Source: Oscillospiraceae bacterium (GTDB lineage: Bacteria; Bacillota; Clostridia; Oscillospirales; Oscillospiraceae). Taken from it: a DNA stretch of 64,000 nucleotides. Below the pieces are notes generated by a model. It worked only from the letters and a program-made list of their open reading frames with translations. It did no database searches and had not been told where the DNA came from. Shown here piece by piece: positions 41,092 to 51,207 of this stretch. The first letter of the stretch is position 1; the number at the start of each line of letters is the position of its first letter. Position numbers and translations under genes: made by a program. The stretch lies in assembly GCA_017501355.1 (NCBI GenBank), contig JAFVXA010000002.1, forward strand, positions 62,001 to 126,000. Reading direction: 5' to 3'.

Positions 41092-44000
41092 ATGGCATTT
41101 GCCCATCTGCATGTCCATACGGAATATAGTCTGCTGGACGGCGCGTGCCGTATCAAGCAGCTGGCAAAGTATGTCAAGTCTCTGGGGCAGACTGCCGTCG
41201 CCATCACCGATCACGGTGTCATGTACGGCGCGATAGATTTTTACCGCGCCTGCCTTGACGAGGGCATCAAGCCCGTCATTGGCTGCGAGGTGTATGTTGC
41301 GCCCCGTACCCGCTTTGATAAGGTCCATGAGCTCGACAGCGAAGCGCGTCATCTGGTGCTGCTCTGCGAGAATGAGGAGGGCTATCGCAACCTCTCCTAC
41401 ATGGTATCCATGGCGTTTACCGAGGGCTTTTATATCAAGCCTCGCATCGACCTCGACCTGCTCCGTGCGCACCACGGCGGTCTCATTGCCCTCTCCGCCT
41501 GCCTTGCGGGCGAAATTCCCCGCCGTATCCGCAGTGGCAATTACGCGGGAGCAAAGCAGTATGCCCTCGAAATGCAGGACATTTTCGGCGAAGGAAATTT
41601 CTTCCTCGAGGTGCAGGATCACGGCATCGAGGAGCAGCAGGAGGTCAATCGCGGTATTCTCCGTATCCATGAGGAGACGGGGATCCCCCTCGTTGCCACC
41701 AACGATGCCCACTATATCCGAAAAGCCGACGCAGAGACCCACGATGTCCTGCTCTGCATTCAGACGGGTAAGACCGTGGATGACGAAAACCGTATGCGCT
41801 ATGAGCCGCAGAACTTCTACCTCCGCTCGGAGGAGGAGATGGCGGCACTGTTCCGCGACTTCCCGGATGCCGTAGAGAACACCGCCCGCATCGCGGAGCG
41901 CTGCAATATGGAGTTCACCTTCGGCAAGTACCACTTGCCGGAATTTCCCCTGCCCGAAGGCTACAGCGATTCTCTCGTTTATCTGAGGGATCTCTGCGAG
42001 CAGGGCTTCCGTGAACGCTTCGGTGGTGCAAAACCCGAATACCGTGCCCAGCTGGATTACGAGATCGACATGATCTCCCGCATGGGCTTTACAGATTACT
42101 TCCTCATTGTGAGCGACTTTGTGCGCTACGCCAAGAGCGTGGGCATCCCCATCGGTCCCGGACGCGGCAGCGCCGCAGGCTCCATGGTGTCCTACTGCCT
42201 GCACATCACGGACATCGACCCCATGAAGTACAGTCTCTATTTCGAGCGCTTTCTCAACCCCGAGCGCGTCTCCATGCCCGATATTGATATGGACTTCGGC
42301 GATACCCGTCGCGGGGAAGTGGTGGACTATGTCCGCCGCAAATACGGCGACGACCGGGTGGCGCAGATCGTGACCTTTGGTACGATGGCAGCCCGCGGTG
42401 CCATCCGTGACGTGGGGCGCGTGCTGAATATGCCCTATGCCGATGTGGACGTGGTGGCAAAGCAGGTGCCCATGGCGCTGCACATCACGCTGGAGGATGC
42501 GCTGAAGCTTTCCAAACCCCTTGCGGAGATGTATGAGCAGGATGAAGCCGTTCGTCGTCTCATCGACACGGCGAAGGCGTTGGAGGGTATGCCCCGCCAC
42601 GCCTCCACCCATGCGGCAGGTGTGGTCATCACGAAAGACCCGGTCTATGCCCATGTGCCCCTCTCCCGCAACGAGGATGCCACCGTCTGCCAGTATCCCA
42701 TGACCACGCTGGAGCAGCTGGGTCTGCTGAAAATGGACTTTTTGGGACTGCGCAATCTGACGGTGCTGGATGATGCACTGCGCATGGTGCAGACCCATCA
42801 TCCCGATTTCACCCTTGCGGATATCCCCGACGAGGATGAGGAAACCTTTGACATGATCACCGCGGGACATACCAGCGGTGTGTTCCAGATGGAGTCCACC
42901 GGCATGACGGGCGTCTGCGTGGGACTCAAGCCCCGCAGCATTGAGGATCTCACCGCCATTATCGCCCTCTATCGTCCGGGTCCCATGGATTCCATCCCCA
43001 AGTTTATCGCAAGCAAGCATGACCCGAGGCTGATCTCTTACAAGGATCCTGCGCTGGAACCCATCCTCTCCACGACCTACGGCTGCATCGTCTATCAGGA
43101 GCAGGTCATGCAGATCTTCCAGCAACTGGCGGGTTATTCTCTCGGTCAGGCAGACATGGTGCGCCGCGCCATGAGTAAGAAAAAGGTCAAGGACATTGAG
43201 AAGGAGCGGGAAGCCTTCCTCCACGGTGACCCTGAGCGCGGCATCACCGGCTGCGTCGCAAACGGCATCAGCGAACAGGCGGCGCAGAGCATTTACGACG
43301 AAATGTATGACTTTGCGAACTACGCCTTCAACAAGGCGCACGCGGTTGCCTATGCGGTGGTGGCGTGGCAGACGGCGTATTTCAAGTGTCATTTCCCCAA
43401 GGAATATATGGCGGCACTGCTGTCGTCTGTGCTGGACAACAGCGACAAGGTGGGCGAGTATATCGCCGAGTGTAAGGAATGCCGCATCCCCATCCTGCCG
43501 CCGGATGTGAACCACTCCTGTGACAGCTTCACGGTGGAGGAGGGCGGCATCCGCTTCGGTCTTGTCGCCATCAAGAACATCGGGCGCGGCTTTATCCAGA
43601 GTGTCATGCGTGAGCGGGAAAAGGGAGGACTGTTCTGTTCCTTCCAGGATTTCTGCGAGCGTATGATCGAAAGCGAAATGAACAAGCGTGCGCTGGAGAA
43701 TCTCATCTACGCAGGTGCATTTGACAGCTTCGGCAACCGCCGCTCTCAGCTGATTCAGGTTTACGAAAAGGTGCTCGACGGCATCGCCGCCGACCGCAGG
43801 CAGAATGTGGAGGGTCAGTTTGACCTCTTCGGCGGCGTGACGGCGGCACAGCCGAAGAAGGCAGGCATCACCATGCCGGATGTGCCGGAATTTGCCCGCC
43901 AGTTTCTGATGAGCAAGGAAAAGGAGTCTGTGGGCATCTATATTTCGGGTCACCCCATGGACAGCTGCCGCGGTATTGCCCGCGCCAAGGGCGCAGCCCC

Positions 44001-44574
44001 CCTCCATGCCATCATGGAGAGCTTTGAGGAGCAAAACGGGCATTTCCGCGATGGGCAGAAGATCGCCATTGCGGGCGTTGTGACCTCCAGCAAGACCAAG
44101 ACCACCCGCAACAACTCCCTCATGGCGTATGTGGTGGTGGAGGATGGCACGGGCTCCATGGAGATGATCTGTTTCAGCAGAACCCTCGAAAACTGCGGCA
44201 GTTATCTGCGCGAGGGGCAGGTCATCCTCGCACGGGGACGGCTCAGCGCGCAGGACGAAAAAGCACCCCAGCTCATGTGCGACTATGCAGAGCCGCTGGA
44301 GATCCCTGCAGAAGGGGAAGCTGTGCAGGAGGCAGCGCCTGCAGCGCAGGCAAAGCCCGTGACAGGAAAGACGCTGTATCTCCGTGTGCCTTCGCTGGAA
44401 AGCCGCGAGATGCGGCGGGTGGAGCTGCTGCTGCAAATGTTTGAGGGCGACAGCCCCTTGAAGATCCGCGTGGCGGATACCGGCAAGCTTCTTGGCAGCA
44501 GCTGTCTGCTTTATCCGTCCTTCCTGCAAGAGCTGAAGGAGCAGTTGGGCGAAGAAAACGTGGTGCTGAAATAA
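41092..44574 (+). CDS. dnaE: DNA polymerase III subunit alpha
   Basis: The 1160-residue protein has an N-terminal PHP domain (HLHVHTEYSLLDGACRI, ITDHGVMYGAIDF), polymerase palm with GPGRGSAAGSMVSY and the catalytic triad in PDIDMDFGDTRR, the fingers, HhH motif region and a C-terminal OB domain (about 985-1060). There is no exonuclease insert, so it is DnaE rather than PolC. AAAGGAG precedes ATG 41092. Last gene of the hprK cluster. Confidence 0.97.
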   Translation: MAFAHLHVHTEYSLLDGACRIKQLAKYVKSLGQTAVAITDHGVMYGAIDFYRACLDEGIKPVIGCEVYVAPRTRFDKVHELDSEARHLVLLCENEEGYRNLSYMVSMAFTEGFYIKPRIDLDLLRAHHGGLIALSACLAGEIPRRIRSGNYAGAKQYALEMQDIFGEGNFFLEVQDHGIEEQQEVNRGILRIHEETGIPLVATNDAHYIRKADAETHDVLLCIQTGKTVDDENRMRYEPQNFYLRSEEEMAALFRDFPDAVENTARIAERCNMEFTFGKYHLPEFPLPEGYSDSLVYLRDLCEQGFRERFGGAKPEYRAQLDYEIDMISRMGFTDYFLIVSDFVRYAKSVGIPIGPGRGSAAGSMVSYCLHITDIDPMKYSLYFERFLNPERVSMPDIDMDFGDTRRGEVVDYVRRKYGDDRVAQIVTFGTMAARGAIRDVGRVLNMPYADVDVVAKQVPMALHITLEDALKLSKPLAEMYEQDEAVRRLIDTAKALEGMPRHASTHAAGVVITKDPVYAHVPLSRNEDATVCQYPMTTLEQLGLLKMDFLGLRNLTVLDDALRMVQTHHPDFTLADIPDEDEETFDMITAGHTSGVFQMESTGMTGVCVGLKPRSIEDLTAIIALYRPGPMDSIPKFIASKHDPRLISYKDPALEPILSTTYGCIVYQEQVMQIFQQLAGYSLGQADMVRRAMSKKKVKDIEKEREAFLHGDPERGITGCVANGISEQAAQSIYDEMYDFANYAFNKAHAVAYAVVAWQTAYFKCHFPKEYMAALLSSVLDNSDKVGEYIAECKECRIPILPPDVNHSCDSFTVEEGGIRFGLVAIKNIGRGFIQSVMREREKGGLFCSFQDFCERMIESEMNKRALENLIYAGAFDSFGNRRSQLIQVYEKVLDGIAADRRQNVEGQFDLFGGVTAAQPKKAGITMPDVPEFARQFLMSKEKESVGIYISGHPMDSCRGIARAKGAAPLHAIMESFEEQNGHFRDGQKIAIAGVVTSSKTKTTRNNSLMAYVVVEDGTGSMEMICFSRTLENCGSYLREGQVILARGRLSAQDEKAPQLMCDYAEPLEIPAEGEAVQEAAPAAQAKPVTGKTLYLRVPSLESREMRRVELLLQMFEGDSPLKIRVADTGKLLGSSCLLYPSFLQELKEQLGEENVVLK

Positions 44575-44611
44575 AAAAGAGCAGACGGTGTGACCCGTCT
44601 GTGCCTATCGA

Positions 44612-44661
44612 AAAAGAACTGCCGCAGATAAGCTATTTTGCTTATCTGCGGCAGTTTTCTT
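44612..44661. terminator. Bidirectional terminator
   Basis: AAGAACTGCCGCAGATAAG (44614-44632) pairs with CTTATCTGCGGCAGTTTTCTT (44641-44661). It ends dnaE and the minus-strand gene. A smaller GCAGACGG/CCCGTCTG hairpin precedes it at 44581. Confidence 0.9.
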
Positions 44662-45104
44662 TACTTCTTTTCGGGGAAGGCGCGGTTGGCGCTGTCGATA
44701 TCGGCGATGAGAGCTTTCAGCTCCTCGTCGCTGAGGAAGCACTCCACGCCGAAGTTTTTCCACTCGTCCTCTGCCACCAGCATGGAGAAGGAAGCGTAGA
44801 TCAGATAGCGGTTCAGACCGATCAGCTCGGCGGTCACCTCAAAGTAGGGGTCGTTGAACTCACTCTGATACATATCCCGCACACCGCTGCTCATCAGCTT
44901 CAGACCGGCGGCGAGAGCCTGCAGCTCGCAGGTCAGCACGCAGCTGTTCTCGAAGATGCGCTCTACCTTGCCGTCGCTGTACGTGCCCCGCAGGATCAGC
45001 CAGTTGGCATCGTAATCGTATTCTTCGCCGCCGCCCACACGGTCAGGAAATTCATAGCCCACCACATCAATGGCGAGGCTGCGGTCACCGTTGACAAATT
45101 TCAT
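44661..45104 (-). CDS. Hypothetical protein, WapI-immunity-like
   Basis: The 147-residue soluble protein has a GYEFPD...YDANWLILRGTYSDGKVERIFENSCVLTCELQALAAGL pattern that resembles the WapI-type immunity family, then a beta-rich half. No toxin gene is nearby. The start is 1 nt after the rsmA stop, so it is translated from the same mRNA. The family call is tentative; it could be an unrelated housekeeping partner. Confidence 0.5.
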   Translation of the reverse strand: MKFVNGDRSLAIDVVGYEFPDRVGGGEEYDYDANWLILRGTYSDGKVERIFENSCVLTCELQALAAGLKLMSSGVRDMYQSEFNDPYFEVTAELIGLNRYLIYASFSMLVAEDEWKNFGVECFLSDEELKALIADIDSANRAFPEKK

Positions 45105-45105
45105 C

Positions 45106-45972
45106 TTAGTCCTCCTTACTCATGGCACTGAGGGCGTCGCTCAGTGCGGCAAACTGCTGTAGATTCATTTTTTCGCCGCGGATATCGGGGGAGAGTCCTG
45201 CGGCTTCAATGGCGGCGACCAGCTGCTCCTTGTTGAACTCGCCGAAGCTGCCCGCAAGACTGTTCAGCAAGGTCTTGCGCCGCATGGCGAAGGCACCGCG
45301 GACGGTGCGGTGGAACATCTCTTCGCTCTTTACAGCCACTGCGGGAGTTTCCCGCACGCGGCAGTGGAGCACAGCAGAGGTTACCTTGGGCTTCGGCACG
45401 AAGCAGATGTTCGGCACGTCAAAGAGCTTTTCCGCTTCGGTGTAGAACTGCATGAACACGCTGAACGCGCCGTAATCCGCCGTGCCGGGACGGGCGCAGA
45501 TGCGCTCTGCCACTTCCTTCTGGATCAGCACGGTGATGGAGCGGAAGCACCCCGCCTTTACCAGCGCCGTCAGCACGGGTGTGGTGATGTTATAGGGGAG
45601 ATTGGCGCAGACGAGGGGGGTCAGCCCTGCAAATTCCCGCTCTACCAGCTCGGAAATGTTGACCTTCATGATGTCGCCGGGGATGAGAGTGAAGTTTTCA
45701 AATTCGCCCATGGTCTCTGCCAGTACAGGCAGCAGTGCCTTGTCCAGTTCCACCGACACTACCTTGCCTGCCGCGTGGCAGAGCTCCTGCGTCAGCGGAC
45801 CAATGCCAGGACCGATCTCCAGCACGCCGCAGCTCTTGTCTGCACCGGATGCGGCGGCGATGTCCATGGGCACGGAGGGGTCGATGAGAAAGTTCTGCCC
45901 CATGGATTTGGAAAAATGGAATCCGTGGCGCTCCAGCAGCGCACGGATCACATTCAGATTACAAAGCTCCAT
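45106..45972 (-). CDS. rsmA: 16S rRNA dimethyladenosine transferase RsmA (KsgA)
   Basis: The 288-residue protein begins ERHGFHFSKSMGQNFLID, with SAM motif VLEIGPGIGPLTQEL, acidic motif VSVELDKAL and catalytic ANLPYNITTPV. It dimethylates A1518 and A1519 of 16S rRNA. AAGGAGC precedes ATG at 45972; the open frame further upstream is not coding. Confidence 0.97.
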   Translation of the reverse strand: MELCNLNVIRALLERHGFHFSKSMGQNFLIDPSVPMDIAAASGADKSCGVLEIGPGIGPLTQELCHAAGKVVSVELDKALLPVLAETMGEFENFTLIPGDIMKVNISELVEREFAGLTPLVCANLPYNITTPVLTALVKAGCFRSITVLIQKEVAERICARPGTADYGAFSVFMQFYTEAEKLFDVPNICFVPKPKVTSAVLHCRVRETPAVAVKSEEMFHRTVRGAFAMRRKTLLNSLAGSFGEFNKEQLVAAIEAAGLSPDIRGEKMNLQQFAALSDALSAMSKED

Positions 45973-46009
45973 TGTGAAAGCTCCTTTTTTAGAATGACAT
46001 AACAAACAC

Positions 46010-46054
46010 ATTATAACGGAATTTCTTGCAATTTGCAAAAAATTTTGCTTTAAT
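46010..46054. promoter_or_regulatory. Back-to-back promoters for rsmA and TSUP gene
   Basis: Minus: TTGCAA (46038-46033), 17 bp, TATAAT (46015-46010). Plus: TTGCAA (46026-46031), 17 bp, TTTAAT (46049-46054). The -35 boxes are 1 bp apart. Confidence 0.7.
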
Positions 46055-46090
46055 AAACTGGTGTTAAAAAAGAAAAAGAGAGGTGACCCC

Positions 46091-46861
46091 ATGGACGAAT
46101 TTCTGCGAACCTGTCTCATTGTCTGCCCGCTGGTGTTCCTTGCGACCTTTGTGGACGCAGTGGCAGGCGGCGGTGGTTTGATTTCCATTCCTGCCTATAT
46201 GCTGGCAGGTGTGCCCACCCACATGGCGCTTGGCACCAACAAGGTGGTCAACGGCATCGGCACGGGCTTTGCCGCGTGGAAGTACTTTAAAGGCGGCAAG
46301 ATCAAAATGCTCATTGCCGTGCCTGCGGCTCTGGCGGCTCTGGTGGGCTCTGCGGGCGGCACCAGACTGGCGCTGTTGATCCCTGCGGATGTGCTGCAGA
46401 AGCTGCTGCTGGCGATCCTGCCGACGGTGGCGGTGTTTCTGGCGTGGAAAAAGGATTTTGGTCGGGATGACCGCCCCAAAAAGGAACTCAGCATGACGAA
46501 AACCATTCTCGGTAGTGTTCTGGTGGGTCTCATCATCGGCGGCTATGACGGCTTGTTCGGTCCCGGTACCGGCACGTTTATGATCATGGCATTCACCCTG
46601 CTCATGGGGCTTGATCTGTTGACGGCATCCGGCTGTGCCAAGGTGGGCAATCTTGCCTCCAATGTGGCATCCGCTGTTGTGTATCTCATCAGCGGCAATG
46701 TGTACTGGTTGCTCTGCCTGCCTGCCGCGGTCTGCAGTACCCTCGGCGGTATCCTCGGCGCAAGGTTTGCCATGCGCGGCGGCGCGTCCCGCGTGCGCTG
46801 GATGATCTTTGTGGTGTTGGGGCTTTTGATTGCAAAGACCGCATGGGGTTTCTTCTCATAA
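46091..46861 (+). CDS. TSUP family (TauE/SafE) transporter
   Basis: The 256-residue protein has about eight membrane helices and the TSUP marks FVDAVAGGGGLISIPAYMLAGVPTHMALGTNKV and GGYDGLFGPGTGTFMI in two inverted halves. It moves sulfite, sulfonates or other organic anions. Single gene, ending at the terminator 46868. Confidence 0.93.
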   Translation: MDEFLRTCLIVCPLVFLATFVDAVAGGGGLISIPAYMLAGVPTHMALGTNKVVNGIGTGFAAWKYFKGGKIKMLIAVPAALAALVGSAGGTRLALLIPADVLQKLLLAILPTVAVFLAWKKDFGRDDRPKKELSMTKTILGSVLVGLIIGGYDGLFGPGTGTFMIMAFTLLMGLDLLTASGCAKVGNLASNVASAVVYLISGNVYWLLCLPAAVCSTLGGILGARFAMRGGASRVRWMIFVVLGLLIAKTAWGFFS

Positions 46862-46867
46862 ACAGCG

Positions 46868-46900
46868 AACACTCCGCTTCAACTGAAGCGGAGTGTTTTG
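46868..46900. terminator. Bidirectional terminator
   Basis: AACACTCCGCTTCA (46868-46881)/TGAAGCGGAGTGTT (46884-46897) then TT, between convergent genes. Confidence 0.9.
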
Positions 46901-47875
46901 TTAGTCGAGAATATAAACGTTCACGTCGCGGCGACCGAATCTGACACAGTCCTCATAGCTGTTCATGTAGAGGTCAATGACGTTGCCGCGTACGCCGGTG
47001 TCCTCAGCCACGGCGGTGCCGTAGATGTAGCTGCCGTTGGCGGCTTCGATGAAGAGCTTGGTACCGAGAGGGATCACGCGTTTGTCAACAGCAACCACGC
47101 CCACGCGGACCTGCGTGCCGGTGGCAGTGATGTTGTTCACCACGCCAATGCCGGCGGTGTAGGCAGTGCCGATCATACGCAGACTCTTGCTGTAGGAAAG
47201 CTCCTCGCCGTTCACGTTGATGGTGCCGCCCTCATAGTCCAGCACCTTGACCTTGGCGTGTCTGGTGCGGGTGCCGTACTGAATGACGCGCTCCTGCATG
47301 GTGCTTTCGCCGGTGCTGAGATGCAGGGAACTGGTGATTTTGCCGTCCTCCACGCGGACGCGGTAGGTGTGGGGGATCACGCCGTCTGCACCTTCCTGCG
47401 CCACCACCTCTTCGCCCCAAGCGAGAGAGGAATTGGGCTCATAGCGGGTCACGCAGGGATCAGCCACCACGTGCTCTACCTCGCAGACAAAGCTGTCGTC
47501 GATGGTGATGGAAGGAACGCCGCTGCTGAAATCCACCAGAACGGCTTCCTCGTCTCCCACCTGAATGTCCAGACGGAAGAGCAGCTCCGCAATGGTTTCA
47601 TCCTCTGCGAAAACGGGGATCGCAAGCTCGTGGCGCTGCAGGGAAAGCTTTTCGCCGTTTTCAAAGCGATAATCCTCGGGACTGTTTTCACCAAGCCCGG
47701 TGAAGAAGACGCGACCGGCAAGATCCTGCGGTGCGAAGAATGCCGCCGAGGCAGTGTCCCATGCGTTGGCATAGGTAAAGGTGGCGCTGAGCAGGGTGAC
47801 ACAGATCACCAGTGTCATCAGCGCGGAGAGGGATCTGCGCTGAGAACGCATCCACTCCATACAATACTGTTTCAT
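46901..47875 (-). CDS. Secreted G5/3D-domain cell-wall protein
   Basis: The 324-residue protein has a signal-anchor (about 14-36: SALMTLVICVTLLSATFTYANA), a DUF348-like region, a G5 domain (about 170-245: EEVVAQEGADGVIPHTYRVRVEDGK...) and a C-terminal 3D double-psi barrel (SLRMIGTAYTAG... GVVAVDKRVIPLGTKLFIE... AVAEDTGVRGNVIDLYMNS) with its Asp triad. It resembles YabE/Rpf-like lytic transglycosylases that remodel peptidoglycan. GGAGG precedes ATG 47875. Confidence 0.92.
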   Translation of the reverse strand: MKQYCMEWMRSQRRSLSALMTLVICVTLLSATFTYANAWDTASAAFFAPQDLAGRVFFTGLGENSPEDYRFENGEKLSLQRHELAIPVFAEDETIAELLFRLDIQVGDEEAVLVDFSSGVPSITIDDSFVCEVEHVVADPCVTRYEPNSSLAWGEEVVAQEGADGVIPHTYRVRVEDGKITSSLHLSTGESTMQERVIQYGTRTRHAKVKVLDYEGGTINVNGEELSYSKSLRMIGTAYTAGIGVVNNITATGTQVRVGVVAVDKRVIPLGTKLFIEAANGSYIYGTAVAEDTGVRGNVIDLYMNSYEDCVRFGRRDVNVYILD

Positions 47876-47993
47876 ACATACCTCCAAATTGAGTCTTCGG
47901 TTTGAGTTTCCCACGAATCCTCTGTCTCTAAACAGAATCCGGAATGCGAATTACAAAAGTTACAAACTTGTAATCAATCGGAAAGCATGGGCT

Positions 47994-48022
47994 ACTATAC
48001 ACGAATGCCCCACTTTTGTCAA
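47994..48022 (-). promoter_or_regulatory. Promoter for 3D-domain protein gene
   Basis: Minus strand: TTGACA (48022-48017), 17 bp, TATAGT (47999-47994). Confidence 0.85.
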
Positions 48023-48443
48023 ATTTGAAGGGTGAAAGCAGGTTGAAATCCACCACTTTGCGCTTGAAAAATAGGGAAAAAGCGGTCGAAATAATGCGGA
48101 AATTTCAAAGAAGTTACAAAAATGATTTCGCTTGTAACTATTTTTTGGTCAAAGCTGATGAAACGCCAAAAATGCTGTTTTCTATGAACTTTGACGGCAA
48201 ATCGCCCAATGAATGCGGTCTGTCTTTGTGCAGTATGCAATACAAAAAGCGTTTTTTAGGGTCGAAAACGGCGCAAAAGCCGCCGGAGAGGGAGAGAAGC
48301 GCTGCTGCGGACTTGACGAAATGACGGACAAGCGCTTTGTTCTGAGCGCCTATCTTGCGAAAAATGAGTCGGATAAAATGAAATTATCTCCCTTTTTGGG
48401 AGAAAGTTCGAAAAATTTGTTTGAAAAGTTATTATGCAAAATG
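48023..48443. other. Gap without a supported gene
   Basis: The stretch is AT-rich and has only short open frames without RBS or recognisable products. AGTTACAA/TTGTAACT (about 48113-48140) followed by ATTTTTT is a possible terminator-like hairpin on the plus strand. Nothing else was recognised. Confidence 0.6.
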
Positions 48444-48472
48444 TAAAATCCCCCGTCCGAGGACGGGGGATT
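48444..48472 (-). terminator. Terminator of P-type ATPase gene
   Basis: Minus strand: AATCCCCCGTCC/GGACGGGGGATT with 2-nt loop spacing, then TT run. Confidence 0.9.
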
Positions 48473-48499
48473 CGATGAATAGGGATAAGCGGGGAGGGA

Positions 48500-51160
48500 T
48501 CAGTTCTTTTCGCTGCGGCGCTGGAAGAACTTGACGATTTCCACGATGGGAATGACCAGAATTGCCAGCAGCATTGCGATGCCGTACTCAGCGAGACCCA
48601 CGGGGGTGAAGCCGAAGGCATTTGCCAGGAAGGGGATCTCCAGAACGGCGGTGGTCAGCAGGAGACTACCGATCATTGCCAGCCACAGGATCTTGTTCTG
48701 GGTCTTCAGGCTGAAGATGGACTTGCGCTGAGAGCGCAGGTTGAAGGAGTGGAAGATCTCGCACATGGACATGGTCAGGAATGCCATGGTCATACCGTGC
48801 TCAGAAACGCCAACGGGCATTGCGAAGTGACCAACCTCGAAGGAGTTGCCGATGATATAGGACAGAACGGTCAGTGCGGTGACGAGAATACCCTGATAGA
48901 CGATGTCAACAAACAGACCGCCGGCGAAGATGCCTTCCTTGGAGCCGCGGGGAGGACGCTGCATGGTGTCGGGCTCAGCATCTTCCATACCCAGCGCGAG
49001 AGCCGGGAAGCAGTCGGTGACGAGGTTGATGAACAGCAGGTGGACGGGGTTGAGCAGAGTGAAGCCCATGAGGGTTGCGGAGAAGACACCCAGCACCTCG
49101 GACATATTGGATGCCAGCAGGAACTGGATCGCCTTGCGGATATTGTCATAGATGCGGCGACCTTCGCCCACAGCGGCAACGATGGTTGCAAAGTTGTCGT
49201 CAGCGAGGACCATGTCGGCGACGTTCTTGGTCACGTCGGTACCGGTGATACCCATGCCAACGCCGATGTCTGCGGACTTGATGGAGGGGGCGTCGTTGAC
49301 ACCGTCACCGGTCATAGCGGTGATGGCTTCGTTTGCCTTCCATGCAGTGACGATACGGGTCTTGTGCTCGGGCTGCACGCGGGCATACACACCGTACTTC
49401 TTGACAGCTTCCAGAATGTCGTCGTCGGAGATCTTGTCGAGCTCTGCGCCGGTGATCGCCTGAGAAGCATCGGTGATGATACCAAGTTCCTTGGCGATGG
49501 CAACGGCGGTGTCCTTGTGGTCGCCGGTGATCATAACAGCGCGGATGCCGGCGCTGCGGCATTCCTCGATCGCAGCCTTCACCTCGGGGCGGACAGGGTC
49601 GATCATACCGGTCAGACCCAGGAAGACCAGCTCCTTCTCCAGAAACTCGGGTTCATTGCTCTCGGGCTTTGCGCTCCAGTCGCGCTTGGCAGCAGCGAGG
49701 ACACGCAGAGCCTTGTCAGCCATAGCCTTGTTGGCAGCCATGATCTCAGCGCGCTTTTCCTCAGTCATGGGCTTGACAGTGTCGCCATCGAGGTAGTAAG
49801 CGCAGCGGGAAAGCACCACGTCGGGACCGCCCTTGGTGTACTGAACGAAGGAGCCGCCCAGATCGTGGATGGTGGACATCATCTTACGACCGGAGTCGAA
49901 GGGAGCCTCGTCCACGCGGGGAGTAGCCTTCTCCAGATCCTGCTTCTTCAGACCAACGGAGTATGCAAAATTGACCAGAGCGCACTCGGTGGGTTCGCCC
50001 TCAGCCTGATTCTCTTCGTTGAGGTGTGCGTCGGAGCACAGTGCCATGGCAGTGGCGACCAGCTTGGTATCGCCTACATGATCCACGACGGTCATCTTAT
50101 TCTGGGTCAGAGTACCGGTCTTATCAGAGCAGATGACCTGGGTGCAGCCGAGAGTTTCCACGGCGGTCAGACGGCGGATGACGGCGTTGCGCTGGCTCAT
50201 CTTGGTGACACCGATGGAGAGGACCACGGTGACAACAGTAGCGAGACCCTCGGGAATCGCAGCAACGGCGAGGGAAACGGCGACCATGAAGGTCTCGAGG
50301 ATCACGCTCAGAGTGTGACCGGGAACAGACAGCTCGCCGCGAGCCATGAACAGGTTGAATGCGAAGATGAACACGCAGATGCCAAGGACCATCTTGCTCA
50401 GCAGGGTGCCCAGCTCATTGAGCTTGCGCTGCAGGGGAGTCTCCTCCTCAGCGGTAGCTGCGAGGGCACCGGCGATCTTACCCATTTCGGTGTCCATGCC
50501 GGTCTCGGTGATGACTGCCTTGCCGCGACCGTAAACCACGGTGGAGCCCATGTAGCACATATTCTTGCGGTCACCGAGGGGAACGTCTGCGCTGCTGTCG
50601 GTCAGGTACAGTGCGTCGATCATCTTGTTGACGGGAACAGATTCACCGGTCAGTGCCGCTTCTTCGATCTTCAAAGATGCGTTTTCGATGATACGACCGT
50701 CTGCAGGGACAGAGTCACCGGCTTCCAGCACGACGATATCACCGGGAACCAGTTCGTCGGAATGGAGAACGATCTGCTTGCCATCGCGGATGACCTTGCA
50801 GGTCGCCGCGGTCATGGTCTGCAGTGCTTCAATGGCAGCCTCAGCCTTGCTCTCCTGGAACACGCCCAGAATAGCGTTGAGCAGGACGACGATCAGAATG
50901 ATGATGACCTCTGCCCATTCGCTCTCGCCTGCCAGCATACCGGTCACTGCGCTGACAGCTGCCGCGATCAGCAGAATGATCAGCATGGGGTCCTTCAGCT
51001 GCTCCAGAAAGCGCTGCAGAAGGGTGGGCTTTTCGCCCTCTTTCAGTTTGTTGGGACCGTACTTCGCCTGGCGCTCCCGCACCTCGGCATCAGAGAGACC
51101 CTGCTCGGAAGAACCCAGTGCCTGCAGGACTTCTTCCTTGTTTTCGCAATAGAATCGCAT
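48500..51160 (-). CDS. P2A-type Ca2+/Mn2+-transporting ATPase
   Basis: The 886-residue P-type ATPase has the phosphorylation motif DKTGTLTQNKMTVV, the PEGL metal-site motif AAIPEGLATVVTVVLSIG, TGES and GDGVNDAPSIKSADIG, with the SERCA-like ten-helix layout. The family moves Ca2+ out of the cell. The leader carries a Mn2+-sensing yybP-ykoY riboswitch, so Mn2+ efflux is a likely role. AGGAGG precedes ATG 51160; an open frame up to 51253 runs into the terminator and is not used. Confidence 0.95.
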   Translation of the reverse strand: MRFYCENKEEVLQALGSSEQGLSDAEVRERQAKYGPNKLKEGEKPTLLQRFLEQLKDPMLIILLIAAAVSAVTGMLAGESEWAEVIIILIVVLLNAILGVFQESKAEAAIEALQTMTAATCKVIRDGKQIVLHSDELVPGDIVVLEAGDSVPADGRIIENASLKIEEAALTGESVPVNKMIDALYLTDSSADVPLGDRKNMCYMGSTVVYGRGKAVITETGMDTEMGKIAGALAATAEEETPLQRKLNELGTLLSKMVLGICVFIFAFNLFMARGELSVPGHTLSVILETFMVAVSLAVAAIPEGLATVVTVVLSIGVTKMSQRNAVIRRLTAVETLGCTQVICSDKTGTLTQNKMTVVDHVGDTKLVATAMALCSDAHLNEENQAEGEPTECALVNFAYSVGLKKQDLEKATPRVDEAPFDSGRKMMSTIHDLGGSFVQYTKGGPDVVLSRCAYYLDGDTVKPMTEEKRAEIMAANKAMADKALRVLAAAKRDWSAKPESNEPEFLEKELVFLGLTGMIDPVRPEVKAAIEECRSAGIRAVMITGDHKDTAVAIAKELGIITDASQAITGAELDKISDDDILEAVKKYGVYARVQPEHKTRIVTAWKANEAITAMTGDGVNDAPSIKSADIGVGMGITGTDVTKNVADMVLADDNFATIVAAVGEGRRIYDNIRKAIQFLLASNMSEVLGVFSATLMGFTLLNPVHLLFINLVTDCFPALALGMEDAEPDTMQRPPRGSKEGIFAGGLFVDIVYQGILVTALTVLSYIIGNSFEVGHFAMPVGVSEHGMTMAFLTMSMCEIFHSFNLRSQRKSIFSLKTQNKILWLAMIGSLLLTTAVLEIPFLANAFGFTPVGLAEYGIAMLLAILVIPIVEIVKFFQRRSEKN

Positions 51161-51207
51161 CAAATTACCTCCTGATAAAATAATACATGGTTGTGCAGTG
51201 AGGGCAT

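Noticed and set aside
48016..48446. Two small plus-strand frames in the gap before the P-type ATPase
   Set aside because: No RBS, promoter or recognisable protein features.
48751..51175. Long plus-strand frame opposite the P-type ATPase
   Set aside because: Antisense shadow; composition and lack of motifs do not fit a protein.
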